A stretch of DNA of 64,000 nt from Anaerovibrio lipolyticus DSM 3074 (GTDB taxonomy: Bacteria > Bacillota > Negativicutes > Selenomonadales > Selenomonadaceae), in contig NZ_FQYW01000012.1 in assembly GCF_900141865.1 (NCBI RefSeq), forward strand, positions 1 to 64,000, read 5' to 3'. The position numbers were made by a program, and so were the translations under genes. Below the pieces are notes generated by a model. That model was not told the DNA's origin and ran no database searches. It worked only from the letters and a program-made list of their open reading frames with translations. Positions 50,629 to 59,903 of this stretch are shown here, piece by piece (the stretch's first letter is position 1; the number at the start of each line of letters is the position of its first letter).

Positions 50629-51746
50629 ATTTTGAACTACTAGCTAATAATGTTGAGAAAATACACAAGGTTACAAGTTTATATGCTAAAGGTGCAGTAA
50701 ATCAGCTTCTTACAATTAGAAACTGGATGATTGGTTTTTATATTGTGGAATTTGAGCAAAGTGGTAACGACAGGGCTGAATATGGGACTCAGCTTTTGAC
50801 AAAGCTGTCTAAAAAAGTGGAGATAAAAGGTCTTGACAGACAGATGTTAGGAACATGCAGACTGTTTTATCAAAGGTATCCGCAGATTTGCGCGACAGTG
50901 TCACGCAAATTACGTGGTATCGATGAAATAGAGATGTTACCTAAGGAGTTTGATGCTGAAAATAGTTATCTGAAAAATGTCGAAAATCAAATCTGCGATA
51001 CAGCGTCACGCAAATTTGAAATGCCCCCAGATGTATTGATAAGCCGATTATCGTTCTCACATTTAAGAGAGATATTGCCTATTGATGACCCTCTTGAACG
51101 GTTCTTTTATGAGGTAGAATGTATAAAGGGGACATGGAGCGTCAGAGAACTTCGTAGACAGATTAGCTCAAAACTCTTTTTCCGGGCAGGTATCAGCAAA
51201 AAGCCAGAATTGTTGCTAAGGCAGGTAGATAGTGAGGATTTTAGTAAGTCATTGACAGTAAAAAATATCTATTCACTGGAATTTCTCGGGCTGGATGGCA
51301 AGGAGGCTGTTACAGAATCTGATTTAGAAGAAGCCATTATGGAGCATTTGCAGGAGTTTCTGCTGGAAATGGGAAAAGGATTTTGTTTTGAAGCACGCCA
51401 GAAAAGAATCGTTATAGATGATGAGTATTATTTTATAGATCTTGTTCTGTACAATCGTTTGTTACACTGCAATGTAATTGTTGAATTAAAGGTAGATAAG
51501 TTTCGCTATGAGCATTTTGGACAGCTTAATTCCTATGTGTCATATTACAAGGAATGTGAAATGACTGAGGGAGATAATCCACCTATCGGGATTCTTTTGT
51601 GTACCGAAAAGGGAGAAAAGATGGTAGAGTATGTCCTTAATGGTGTGGATGAACAGATTTTTGTTTCTACATATATGTTGCATTTGCCAGATAAAAAACA
51701 GTTGGAAGAGTTCCTGTTGGCTGAATTGAAGGAACTTGGAGTATGA
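50625..51746 (+). CDS. DUF1016 / YhcG-type PDDEXK nuclease-like protein
   Basis: The 373-residue protein has the DUF1016 N-terminal helical domain (TIRNWMIGFYIVEFEQSGND, then YGTQLLTKLSKKVEI near residue 35) and a C-terminal PD-ExK domain: YYFIDLVLYNRLLHCNVIVE near 268 supplies D and E, and LKVDKFRYEHFGQLNSYVSY the Lys. Such genes often accompany type I systems and are suspected defence nucleases or recombination helpers. It is inserted between hsdM and hsdS with overlap to hsdM. Confidence 0.85.
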   Translation: MNFELLANNVEKIHKVTSLYAKGAVNQLLTIRNWMIGFYIVEFEQSGNDRAEYGTQLLTKLSKKVEIKGLDRQMLGTCRLFYQRYPQICATVSRKLRGIDEIEMLPKEFDAENSYLKNVENQICDTASRKFEMPPDVLISRLSFSHLREILPIDDPLERFFYEVECIKGTWSVRELRRQISSKLFFRAGISKKPELLLRQVDSEDFSKSLTVKNIYSLEFLGLDGKEAVTESDLEEAIMEHLQEFLLEMGKGFCFEARQKRIVIDDEYYFIDLVLYNRLLHCNVIVELKVDKFRYEHFGQLNSYVSYYKECEMTEGDNPPIGILLCTEKGEKMVEYVLNGVDEQIFVSTYMLHLPDKKQLEEFLLAELKELGV

Positions 51747-51776
51747 TAAGTATGAACTATTGTTTCATGGAATGCC

Positions 51777-51935
51777 AGACGTTATGTAGGTGTAGCTGTT
51801 GAAGATGATGGCCTTAGCGAGGAAGAATTTAAGGAAGAGATTCTGGGGCTTAATAAGGAATTGTATCAGTTACAGCAAGAAAGTAATAAATTGATGGATA
51901 GTATAGTTGGTAGTTTAAAGGAATTGGGAATATGA
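51777..51935 (+). pseudogene. Duplicated hsdM 3' end
   Basis: The frame RRYVGVAVEDDGLSEEEFKE, then EILGLNKELYQLQQESNKLM and DSIVGSLKELGI parallels the HsdM C-terminus at 50458-50628 (GRYVGVAVDDDGLSEEEFKE). It has no start, and its stop overlaps the hsdS ATG as hsdM stops normally do. Confidence 0.85.
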
Positions 51936-53161
51936 ATTGGCATGAAACTATTTTGGGTAAAAATATCACTACCAAGAAAGGTTTTGCGTTTAAAAGTACA
52001 AAATACGTTGATAGTGGTGTGCCTATTGTCAGAGTATCAGATTTTACATCAGATAGTATTTCTGCAAATGATTTAAAATATTATCCAAAAGAAGAAAAGT
52101 ATACTTATCTGGATTATGAGTTGCACTATAAAGATATAATTATTCAGACGGTTGGTTCTTGGCCTAATAATCCGGATTCTGTTGTAGGAAAGGTCGTAAG
52201 AGTTCCTTATGAGTTGAATAATGCTCTATTAAACCAAAATGCTGTCAAAATAATACCAAATGAAGGTATGGACAATGACTTTCTGTATTATAGGTTAAAG
52301 TCAAGTGATTTTTCGGGCCATGTTGTAGGACAAGCGAGAGGTGCAGCTAATCAAGCAAGTATAACCTTGGAAACGATAAAGTCGTTTAAGTTTTTTATTC
52401 CCAACTATAATGTGCAAATTAAAATAGGAAAAGTTATATCACAATATGATAGACTGCTCGAAACCAACAAAAAACGTATCAAAATCCTTGAGCAAATGGC
52501 TGAAAACCTGTACAAGGAATGGTTTGTGCGGTTTAGGTTTCCAGGGCATGAAAAGGCTGAATTTGTGGATGGTGTGCCAAAGGGATGGAAGGTTTGCAAG
52601 TTAAAAGATATTATAAAATTCAATCCTAAATATGATTTTAAACAACAATATAGCTATATAAATATTCCAATGGCTGCATTAAGTACATTTGGAATGTCTA
52701 TTGATAAATCACAGATAACAATAGAGGAAAAAAGCTCGGGTACTCATTTCGTAAATGGAGATGTACTTTTTGCAAAAATAACCCCTTGTTTGGAGAATGG
52801 CAAGACAGGATTGGTTAATTGCTTGAATGACGATGAAGTTGGGACAGGTTCGACAGAGTTTATTGTTATGCATGGTGTTAAAGTGGACTCTTTCTTCACT
52901 TATTGTATTGCTAGAGATGAATTGTTTAGAAAACAAGCCATAAATAGCATGAATGGTGCAGATGGTAGACAACGAGCAGATTTGGCATTCATAAAAAAAA
53001 TAAAATGGTTGCTGCCAAGTGATGAATTGCTAGTGAGATTTAAACGATTTACGGATAGTGTTATCAAACAGATTGAGATGTTTAACAAACAAAATCAAAA
53101 TCTTATCAAACAGAGGGATTATTTGCTTCCTCGTCTAATGAGTGGAAAACTACAGGTATGA
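51932..53161 (+). CDS. hsdS: Type I specificity subunit HsdS
   Basis: The 409-residue protein has two target recognition domains. The first begins GKNITTKKGFAFKSTKYVDS and ends with FKFFIPNYNVQIKIGKVISQ. The central conserved helix is YDRLLETNKKRIKILEQMAE, then NLYKEWFVRFRFPG near 175-210. The second begins GWKVCKLKDIIKF and ends IKKIKWLLPSDELLVRFKRF with the distal helix. It sets the DNA sequence recognised by the complex. It is intact. Confidence 0.93.
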   Translation: MNWHETILGKNITTKKGFAFKSTKYVDSGVPIVRVSDFTSDSISANDLKYYPKEEKYTYLDYELHYKDIIIQTVGSWPNNPDSVVGKVVRVPYELNNALLNQNAVKIIPNEGMDNDFLYYRLKSSDFSGHVVGQARGAANQASITLETIKSFKFFIPNYNVQIKIGKVISQYDRLLETNKKRIKILEQMAENLYKEWFVRFRFPGHEKAEFVDGVPKGWKVCKLKDIIKFNPKYDFKQQYSYINIPMAALSTFGMSIDKSQITIEEKSSGTHFVNGDVLFAKITPCLENGKTGLVNCLNDDEVGTGSTEFIVMHGVKVDSFFTYCIARDELFRKQAINSMNGADGRQRADLAFIKKIKWLLPSDELLVRFKRFTDSVIKQIEMFNKQNQNLIKQRDYLLPRLMSGKLQV

Positions 53162-53200
53162 CCTCACCCGCCCTACGGGCACCCTCCCCACGGGGGATGG
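53162..53200. repeat. GC-rich palindromic stretch between hsdS and hsdR
   Basis: CCGCCCTACGGGCACC and CCCTCCCCACGGGGG lie together in the short gap. The base composition is far from that of the neighbours. It resembles a REP-like or hairpin element, and its function is unknown. Confidence 0.5.
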
Positions 53201-53226
53201 CTTAGAATACGAAAGGAGATAGAGCC

Positions 53227-56200
53227 ATGGGCAGCTTTATTTCAGAGGATGATATTGAGCAGGCGATACTGGCAAAACTTCAAGAACCATCATTTAAGTA
53301 CGACATTTTAAAGTGTGATCCGGACCCGGCCAAAAGAGAAGATTTAAACGATGGCACTGGGCGCACCTCCAAGAGCCAGTGTGTATTGCCAGAGGTGATG
53401 CGCACAGCTATTTTTCGCCTGAATCCAAATATTGATGCGGATATTTTAAATAATATAATCCGTGAATTATGTCAGGATTATTCTGCCAAGGATATTGCAA
53501 CAGCCAATTATGAGCTGTATCGTAAAATCCGTAATGGTATCAAGGTTAATGTCAGACGGAATGGCAAGGCTGATTTTGATTTCGTGAAGCTGGTGGATTT
53601 TCGCCAGCCGGAAAATAATACTTTTACTGCTGTTTCCCAGATGTGGATTATGGGCAATGTGTACTGGCGAAGGCCCGACGTGCTGGTTTTTGTTAATGGT
53701 ATGCCAATGGTGTTCATTGAGCTGAAAAACAGCATTGTAAAGGTGAAGGAAGCATATAATGATAATCTCACCAATTACAAGAAGGACATTCCAAATCTTT
53801 TCGCCTTTAATCAGATTTGTGTGCTGTCCAATGGCATAGAAACACGGCTGGGGGCATATTGTGCTACCTATGAGTATTTCTTTGAATGGCTGAAGGTGGA
53901 GTCGGAAAAGGAAAAGGTAGACCGTAACGAATTAAAAGAAGTTTCAAAGGCAGAGAACAGCTCCATAAAGTATTTTATTGAGGGATTGCTGAATAAAAGT
54001 AATCTTGTTGATTATATTGAGAACTTCATTCTGTTTCAGAATGGCGGTAATAAGATTATCGCCAAGAACCATCAATATTTAGGAGTAAACAATCTGATAG
54101 AGGCACTAAAGAATCGTCAGGATTTACAGGGAAAGCTTGGCGTTTTTTGGCATACCCAGGGTAGTGGAAAGTCCTTCTCCATGGTTATGTTTGTCCGCAA
54201 GGTGAGGAAGACTATGGAGGGGAATTTCACCTTCCTGATAATTACTGACCGTGAGGACCTTGATAATCAGATTGTAAAGAACTTCATTCGTACAGAAGTA
54301 ATTGGTAAAAATGAAGAATGCCAGCCAAAGAATGGAAAGCAGCTACGGGAATATTTGACCGGCAACAAGCCAATTATTTTTACTATGATACATAAGTTCA
54401 AATATGATAAGGGAAAGAAATACCCCGTATTGTCCGAGCGTAATGATATTATTGTTATCGTGGATGAAGCACATCGCACCCAGTACAAGACTCTGGCAGA
54501 AAATATGCATACTGGTCTGCCTAATGCAAATTATGTAGCTTTTACAGGTACTCCGCTGTTGGGAAGCAAGAGGCTAACCAATCAGTGGTTTGGTAATTAT
54601 GTATCCGAGTATAATTTTGCTCAGTCTGTAGAGGATGGTTCTACGGTGCCGTTGTTTTACTCCAAACCAGTACCAGAGGTGTGTCTGCAAAATGATTTCC
54701 TGGATGATGATGTGGTAAACATTATCGAAGAAGAAAATCTTAATGATGAGGAACAGCGACTGTTGGAAAATTCTTCTTCAAGAATTTTGGAAGTAATCAA
54801 GCGGGAGGACCGTCTTAATAAGATTGCGGCCCATATTGCTTATCATTTTCCGCGTCGGGGATTTCTTGGCAAGGGTATGGTAGTGTCGGTAGATAAGTAC
54901 ACGGCAGTGCAGATGTATGACAAAGTACAACGCTATTGGTCCGAGGAAAAGAAAAAGCTAATTCAGGAACGCAACAGAGCAGCTACTAAAGCAAAACAAG
55001 ATGAAATAACCGGGATTATTGATTATATGAATAAGGCCGAAATGGCGGTGGTTATTTCTGAGGAAGCTGGTGAGGAAGAAAAATTCAGTGCAAAGGGGCT
55101 GGACATAAAAAAACATCGGGACAAAATGAATTATATTTCTCCTGAAGGCGAGGACATAGAGGATAGGTTTAAACGCCCGGACAGCAATTTACAGTTGGTG
55201 TTCGTGTGTGCTATGTGGCTCACTGGTTTTGATGTGCCAAGCATGTCTACCTTGTATTTGGACAAGCCAATGAAGGCTCATACATTAATGCAGGGGATTG
55301 CCAGAGCAAATCGGACTTTTCCGGGCAAGCAGTGCGGAATGATTGTAGATTATGTAAATGTATTCAAATACATGAAAAAAGCTCTGCGTGATTATGCTGT
55401 TGGGGATAATGATGATGAGTTCCCTGTGAAAAATATGGAGGAACTCTTAAAATATCTGGACGATGCTGTTAAAGAAGCCAAGGCATTTCTGTTGGGACTA
55501 GGTATAGATATTGATGACATATTGAGGGAAAGTACCCTGTTTGATCAGTTGGAAGAATTGCGGGAGGCCTATAATATCATTGTTGATAAGGACGAGTATA
55601 AGGATAAGTTCAATGTTATTGTTAATACATTGGTTAATCTTTATGAGAGTGCCAAGCCAGAGATTTTCAAATATAACTGGCCGCACGCGGAGGCTTATTC
55701 TGCGTTGTGTTATCTTCACGGGCTGTACCATAATCTAATTGATGATGAGAAAATTAATCGTGCCCGTATGAGAATGGCAGCTCTGCTTGATGATAGTGTG
55801 ATAGCTGCTAACCCAATTCAGGGGATTAAGGAAGGTGTTGCCATATATAAAACCAAAGTTATTGATTTGTCGAAAATTGATGCTGAGGAGTTAAAAGCTG
55901 AGTTTAAGCAGGCCAAATATCGGTCGGTGGAAATTGACGATATGAAGTCATTTATTGAGCGGGCTTTGGTTCAGATGTTGAAGCGAAATTGTACTCGCCG
56001 AAATTTCTCTGAACGATATAGAAATATAATTGATCAATATAACGCAGGCAGTGCTGATAATGAACACTATTATGAAGAATTGGTGAAGCTGTTAGCGGAT
56101 ATGCAGGAGGAAGATTCCAGAGCCAGCCGTGAGGGGCTTACAGATGAAGAACTGGAGATTTATGACCTGTTGATGGCAGACAAGAAGCTCACCAAGACCG

Positions 56201-56448
56201 AGGAACAAAAGGTTAAACTTTCGGCCAAGCGTTTGTATGAGAAGCTGCGGGATAACAAACAGGATATTTTCGTGGTGGACTGGTACAAGGATGAACAGCC
56301 TCGTTCCAGAGTAAAGTCGGCTATAGAGGAAGTTTTGGACGAAGACTTACCAGATAGCTATGACAAAGAATTTTTTGAGCTGAAAACAAATCTGCTAATG
56401 GCCCATTTTATGGATATGGCCGTGCAGGGATATGGTTGGATAAGATAG
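53227..56448 (+). CDS. hsdR: Type I restriction endonuclease subunit HsdR
   Basis: The 1073-residue subunit is complete. It has a PD-ExK nuclease near 155-175 (RRPDVLVFVNGMPMVFIELK), Walker A VFWHTQGSGKSFSMVMF near 308, the DEAH-type box VIVDEAHRTQYKTL near 411, FTGTPLLG near 440 and motif VI LMQGIARANRTFPGKQCG near 690, followed by a long helical C-terminus. It translocates and cuts unmodified DNA with HsdM2HsdS. GAAAGGAGATAGAGCC precedes the ATG. It ends 12 bases before jetC, so both may be cotranscribed. Confidence 0.95.
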   Translation: MGSFISEDDIEQAILAKLQEPSFKYDILKCDPDPAKREDLNDGTGRTSKSQCVLPEVMRTAIFRLNPNIDADILNNIIRELCQDYSAKDIATANYELYRKIRNGIKVNVRRNGKADFDFVKLVDFRQPENNTFTAVSQMWIMGNVYWRRPDVLVFVNGMPMVFIELKNSIVKVKEAYNDNLTNYKKDIPNLFAFNQICVLSNGIETRLGAYCATYEYFFEWLKVESEKEKVDRNELKEVSKAENSSIKYFIEGLLNKSNLVDYIENFILFQNGGNKIIAKNHQYLGVNNLIEALKNRQDLQGKLGVFWHTQGSGKSFSMVMFVRKVRKTMEGNFTFLIITDREDLDNQIVKNFIRTEVIGKNEECQPKNGKQLREYLTGNKPIIFTMIHKFKYDKGKKYPVLSERNDIIVIVDEAHRTQYKTLAENMHTGLPNANYVAFTGTPLLGSKRLTNQWFGNYVSEYNFAQSVEDGSTVPLFYSKPVPEVCLQNDFLDDDVVNIIEEENLNDEEQRLLENSSSRILEVIKREDRLNKIAAHIAYHFPRRGFLGKGMVVSVDKYTAVQMYDKVQRYWSEEKKKLIQERNRAATKAKQDEITGIIDYMNKAEMAVVISEEAGEEEKFSAKGLDIKKHRDKMNYISPEGEDIEDRFKRPDSNLQLVFVCAMWLTGFDVPSMSTLYLDKPMKAHTLMQGIARANRTFPGKQCGMIVDYVNVFKYMKKALRDYAVGDNDDEFPVKNMEELLKYLDDAVKEAKAFLLGLGIDIDDILRESTLFDQLEELREAYNIIVDKDEYKDKFNVIVNTLVNLYESAKPEIFKYNWPHAEAYSALCYLHGLYHNLIDDEKINRARMRMAALLDDSVIAANPIQGIKEGVAIYKTKVIDLSKIDAEELKAEFKQAKYRSVEIDDMKSFIERALVQMLKRNCTRRNFSERYRNIIDQYNAGSADNEHYYEELVKLLADMQEEDSRASREGLTDEELEIYDLLMADKKLTKTEEQKVKLSAKRLYEKLRDNKQDIFVVDWYKDEQPRSRVKSAIEEVLDEDLPDSYDKEFFELKTNLLMAHFMDMAVQGYGWIR

Positions 56449-56460
56449 AAAAGGATAATT

Positions 56461-59400
56461 ATGGATTTATTTGATTTTGAGCATGACCCCAAGGATGTGA
56501 AGATGGGGTTTCGGCTGGTTCGGCTGGAAGTATATAATTGGGGTACCTTTGATGGGAAGATTTGGGCCATGGATTTGGATGGGGAAACATCACTTTTGAC
56601 AGGTGATGTAGGCTCCGGCAAATCTACTCTGGTGGATGCACTGATTACTCTGTTGGTGCCACCTAAAAAGGTTACCTACAACAAGGCGGCGGATGCCAGT
56701 GCCAGAGAGCGCAGCCTTAATTCTTATATCAGGGGCTATTATGCCCAGAAAAGGTCTGAGGACGGCATTGGCCAGCCCGAGGCCCTTCGTGACAGAAACC
56801 AGTACAGCGTTGTACTGGCTGTTTTTGGTGACGAAAATTTGGGAGCCAGAGTGACTTTGGCTCAGGTTTTCTGGTACAAGGATGAAACGGGAAGCCCGGA
56901 TAGGTTCTTTGTGTTGGGTGAAAAGACTCTTACCATTGAAAATCACTTCAGCAACTTTGGAAGCGATATCAGAAGCCTGAGAAAGCGCCTCAGCAATGAT
57001 GTCTATATCCATATTTATGATGATTACCCAAAATATGCGGAGGATTTTCGCCGTCGCTTTGGCATCAGCTCCTTGCAGGCCATGGATCTTTTCCAGCAGA
57101 CTATTTCCATGAAGAAGGTGGATTCCCTCACCAGCTTCGTGCGCCAAAATATGCTGGAGCAGCCTGGAACAGAGGATGATGTACAGCGTCTTTTGGAGCA
57201 TTTTCATGACCTGGACACCGCCCATAGTGCGGTGGTAAGGGCAAGAAGGCAGGAGGAAATGCTGTTGCCTCTTACTGCCCTTGGGGAAAGCTATTTTGAT
57301 GCTCATAGCCGTCAGGTGGTTATTGAACAGATGGAAGGGGCCCTGTCAGCTTGGTTTGCCAAGGAGGACAAGGAGCTTAGGGAAAAAGCTCTGTCAAATT
57401 TGGAAAATAATCTTGCACAGGTAAAAAAAGACCATGAATCCATTATGGAGCAAAAGCAAACCAATGAGGAATCCATTGAGGATGTACAGCGTCAGCTTTA
57501 CCAAAATGGTGGTGACAAGGTTTCCGTTACTGAAGAAAAGCTGGATAATGCCAACAAGGCTCTGGAGGCCTGCTTAAAGCAGCGTCAGCAGTATGAGGAA
57601 AATGCTAAGGGGCTGTCATTGGAAGTGCCAGATACCTTGACGTCCTTTAAGGAAAATCTTGAAAAGCTCATAGCTCTGGATAAAGAGGAGAAGCAACGGG
57701 AGCTGGATATTGCTGATGCCCAAAGCGACAATGACAGCGAGATTAAGGCCCTTAATAATTCCATAGCAATGGTGGAAAATGAGCTGAGTTCCCTGCGTTC
57801 CCGCAAATCCAGTATTTCTGCCGATTACATAGACCTTCGGCAGCAGATCTGTCAGGACTTGGATTTGGCAGAAAGCGAGCTTCCATTTGCAGGAGAGCTT
57901 ATGCAGGTGGCCGAAGGCGAGGAACAGTGGGAGGGTGCCCTGGAGCGTCTTCTTCACGGCTTCGGTATGTCCTTATTGGTGCCTAAGCTTCATTATGGTG
58001 AAATCATTCAGTGGATGGAGAAGCATAAGGTCAAGCAGCGGGTGGTGTACTACAGCTGTGAGGAATATGTGGATCCTGTTAATTTTGAGGATTTGTCTGA
58101 GGATGCGGCCTGTGCCAAGCTGGACATTCGTCAGGATTCCCCGTTTAAAAAATGGCTTATGAGGGAGCTTTATCAGCGGTATAGCCATACTTGCTGTGAA
58201 ACCTTCAAGGATTTTCAACGGGAAAAATTTGCCATTACCATAAAGGGGCAGATAAAGACCCAGGGGCGGCGTCACGAAAAAGATGACCGCTACGATTTAA
58301 ATGATCGTCGCCGTTATGTGCTGGGCTTTTCCAACTTGAAGAAAATTCAGGCCCTGGAATCTGAGCTGGAGGATTTGCAGGAGGCTGTAAAGGAAGCAAG
58401 GCGCACTGAAGGACGGTTGAAGCGTCAAAACGGGGAGTGTCGCAAGAAACAGCTTTATATAAATAACCTTCAGCTGTTTAAGGATTTCACTCTTTTGGAC
58501 AGGGTAACCCTTGAAAAGGAAGTGGCTGAAAAAAAGCAGCTTTTGTCTGGGCTTCAGGAGGAAAATGCCGTTTACATGAGGCTGGAAAAGCAGCTTTCCC
58601 AGCTAAAGGCTGAGCGGAAGGATATTGATTTACAGCTACAGCGGATTGTTGTTTCGTTAAATAACATAAATTATGGCATTAAAAGCAATAAACAGGGGAT
58701 AGAGGCAGATGAGGCCCGTTTGGAGCAAATCAGCGAGGAAGAACAGCTGCGTATATTCCCAAGAATTTCTGAAAGAGCAGCCCAGGTATTTGGAGAAAAG
58801 CATCTTTCCCTTGATAACCAGAGTGAGCTGAAGGAAAAGCTGGGGGCAAATCTGCGGGCTGAACGGGAGATGTCTGTTCGTTCCAAGGAGGAAAAAGGAC
58901 AGCAGCTGGTAGTTATGATGCAGCGATTTAAGGCAGCTTTCCCTGAATTTGGGGATGAGCTGGCAGCAGCCACTGAAGGCCTTAATGATTATCGTCAGCT
59001 TCTTACAAAGCTCCAGACTGATGCATTGCCACGCTTTGAAGACAAATTCCGTCAGCTTCTTCGTGAAAATACCATTAACAGAATTGCCCTCTTTAGGGAA
59101 AAGCTGAACAATGTGTGCGATGTAATAAAGGAACGCATCGAGATGATTAATCATTCTCTGGCGGAAATTGATTACAGCGAGGGGCGTTATATTCAGATTG
59201 AATGCGACAATGTGGCAGACAATGATATAAAGGATTTCCGTAATCAGCTTCGCTCCTGTGTCAGTGGTTATTCAGAGGGGGATGAGAATGAAGCATATTC
59301 GGAAGAAAAATTCCGTCAGGTGGAAAAGATTATTGAACGCTTTAGGGGGCGGCCTGAGTGTGCTGAGGCTGATAAGCGATGGACTGCCAGAGTTACAGAT

Positions 59401-59835
59401 GTAAGAAACTGGTTTAGCTTTGCAGCTTCAGAGCGCTGGCGGGAAACTGGAGAAGAATATGAACACTATACCGATTCCGGCGGCAAATCCGGCGGTCAGA
59501 AGGAAAAACTGGCCTATACCATATTGGCTGCCAGTCTTGTTTATAACTTCGGCCTTGAAAGCAAGCACAAGAAAATAAACAGCTTCCGTTTTGTGGTGAT
59601 TGATGAGGCTTTTTTAAAGAGCTCTGATGAATCAGCCAGATTTGGGTTGGAGCTTTTCCGTAAAATGGATTTACAGCTGTTGGTGGTAACTCCATTGCTA
59701 AAAATTGGTACAATAGAGCCTTATGTGTCCCATGTAGGATTTGTGTACCAGAATGACCAGAAGCATAAATCATATTTGAGAAATCTGTCCATAAAGCAGC
59801 TTCAGGCCCAGCGGGAAGAATACGCCAGGGGGTAA
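56461..59835 (+). CDS. jetC: Wadjet JetC-like SMC ATPase (MukB/MksB analogue)
   Basis: The 1124-residue protein has a head start VRLEVYNWGTFDGKIWAMDL-like segment (RLVRLEVYNWGTFDGKIWAM) and Walker A LTGDVGSGKSTLVDALITLL near 46. A hallmark TISMKKVDSLTSFVRQNMLE lies near 210. Long coiled coils flank a hinge (residues about 300-1000), followed by the signature SGGKSGGQKEKLAYTILAAS near 1009 and Walker B FRFVVIDEAFLKSSDESARF near 1041. It extrudes DNA loops with JetA/JetB. Partners are 10.4 kb upstream and no jetD follows. Confidence 0.88.
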   Translation: MDLFDFEHDPKDVKMGFRLVRLEVYNWGTFDGKIWAMDLDGETSLLTGDVGSGKSTLVDALITLLVPPKKVTYNKAADASARERSLNSYIRGYYAQKRSEDGIGQPEALRDRNQYSVVLAVFGDENLGARVTLAQVFWYKDETGSPDRFFVLGEKTLTIENHFSNFGSDIRSLRKRLSNDVYIHIYDDYPKYAEDFRRRFGISSLQAMDLFQQTISMKKVDSLTSFVRQNMLEQPGTEDDVQRLLEHFHDLDTAHSAVVRARRQEEMLLPLTALGESYFDAHSRQVVIEQMEGALSAWFAKEDKELREKALSNLENNLAQVKKDHESIMEQKQTNEESIEDVQRQLYQNGGDKVSVTEEKLDNANKALEACLKQRQQYEENAKGLSLEVPDTLTSFKENLEKLIALDKEEKQRELDIADAQSDNDSEIKALNNSIAMVENELSSLRSRKSSISADYIDLRQQICQDLDLAESELPFAGELMQVAEGEEQWEGALERLLHGFGMSLLVPKLHYGEIIQWMEKHKVKQRVVYYSCEEYVDPVNFEDLSEDAACAKLDIRQDSPFKKWLMRELYQRYSHTCCETFKDFQREKFAITIKGQIKTQGRRHEKDDRYDLNDRRRYVLGFSNLKKIQALESELEDLQEAVKEARRTEGRLKRQNGECRKKQLYINNLQLFKDFTLLDRVTLEKEVAEKKQLLSGLQEENAVYMRLEKQLSQLKAERKDIDLQLQRIVVSLNNINYGIKSNKQGIEADEARLEQISEEEQLRIFPRISERAAQVFGEKHLSLDNQSELKEKLGANLRAEREMSVRSKEEKGQQLVVMMQRFKAAFPEFGDELAAATEGLNDYRQLLTKLQTDALPRFEDKFRQLLRENTINRIALFREKLNNVCDVIKERIEMINHSLAEIDYSEGRYIQIECDNVADNDIKDFRNQLRSCVSGYSEGDENEAYSEEKFRQVEKIIERFRGRPECAEADKRWTARVTDVRNWFSFAASERWRETGEEYEHYTDSGGKSGGQKEKLAYTILAASLVYNFGLESKHKKINSFRFVVIDEAFLKSSDESARFGLELFRKMDLQLLVVTPLLKIGTIEPYVSHVGFVYQNDQKHKSYLRNLSIKQLQAQREEYARG

Positions 59836-59903
59836 ATTTGCCTTTGGAGGCTTCAAAAGGTATAATAAGTCTGTTGAGTAATATGATTTAGGTGATTTTT
59901 TTA

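Noticed and set aside
56461-59835. SbcC/RecN-type repair ATPase
   Set aside because: The TISMKKVDSLTSFVRQNMLE segment, SGGKSGGQKEKLAYT signature and the presence of DUF3375 and DUF4194 genes fit JetC/MukB-like SMC better.
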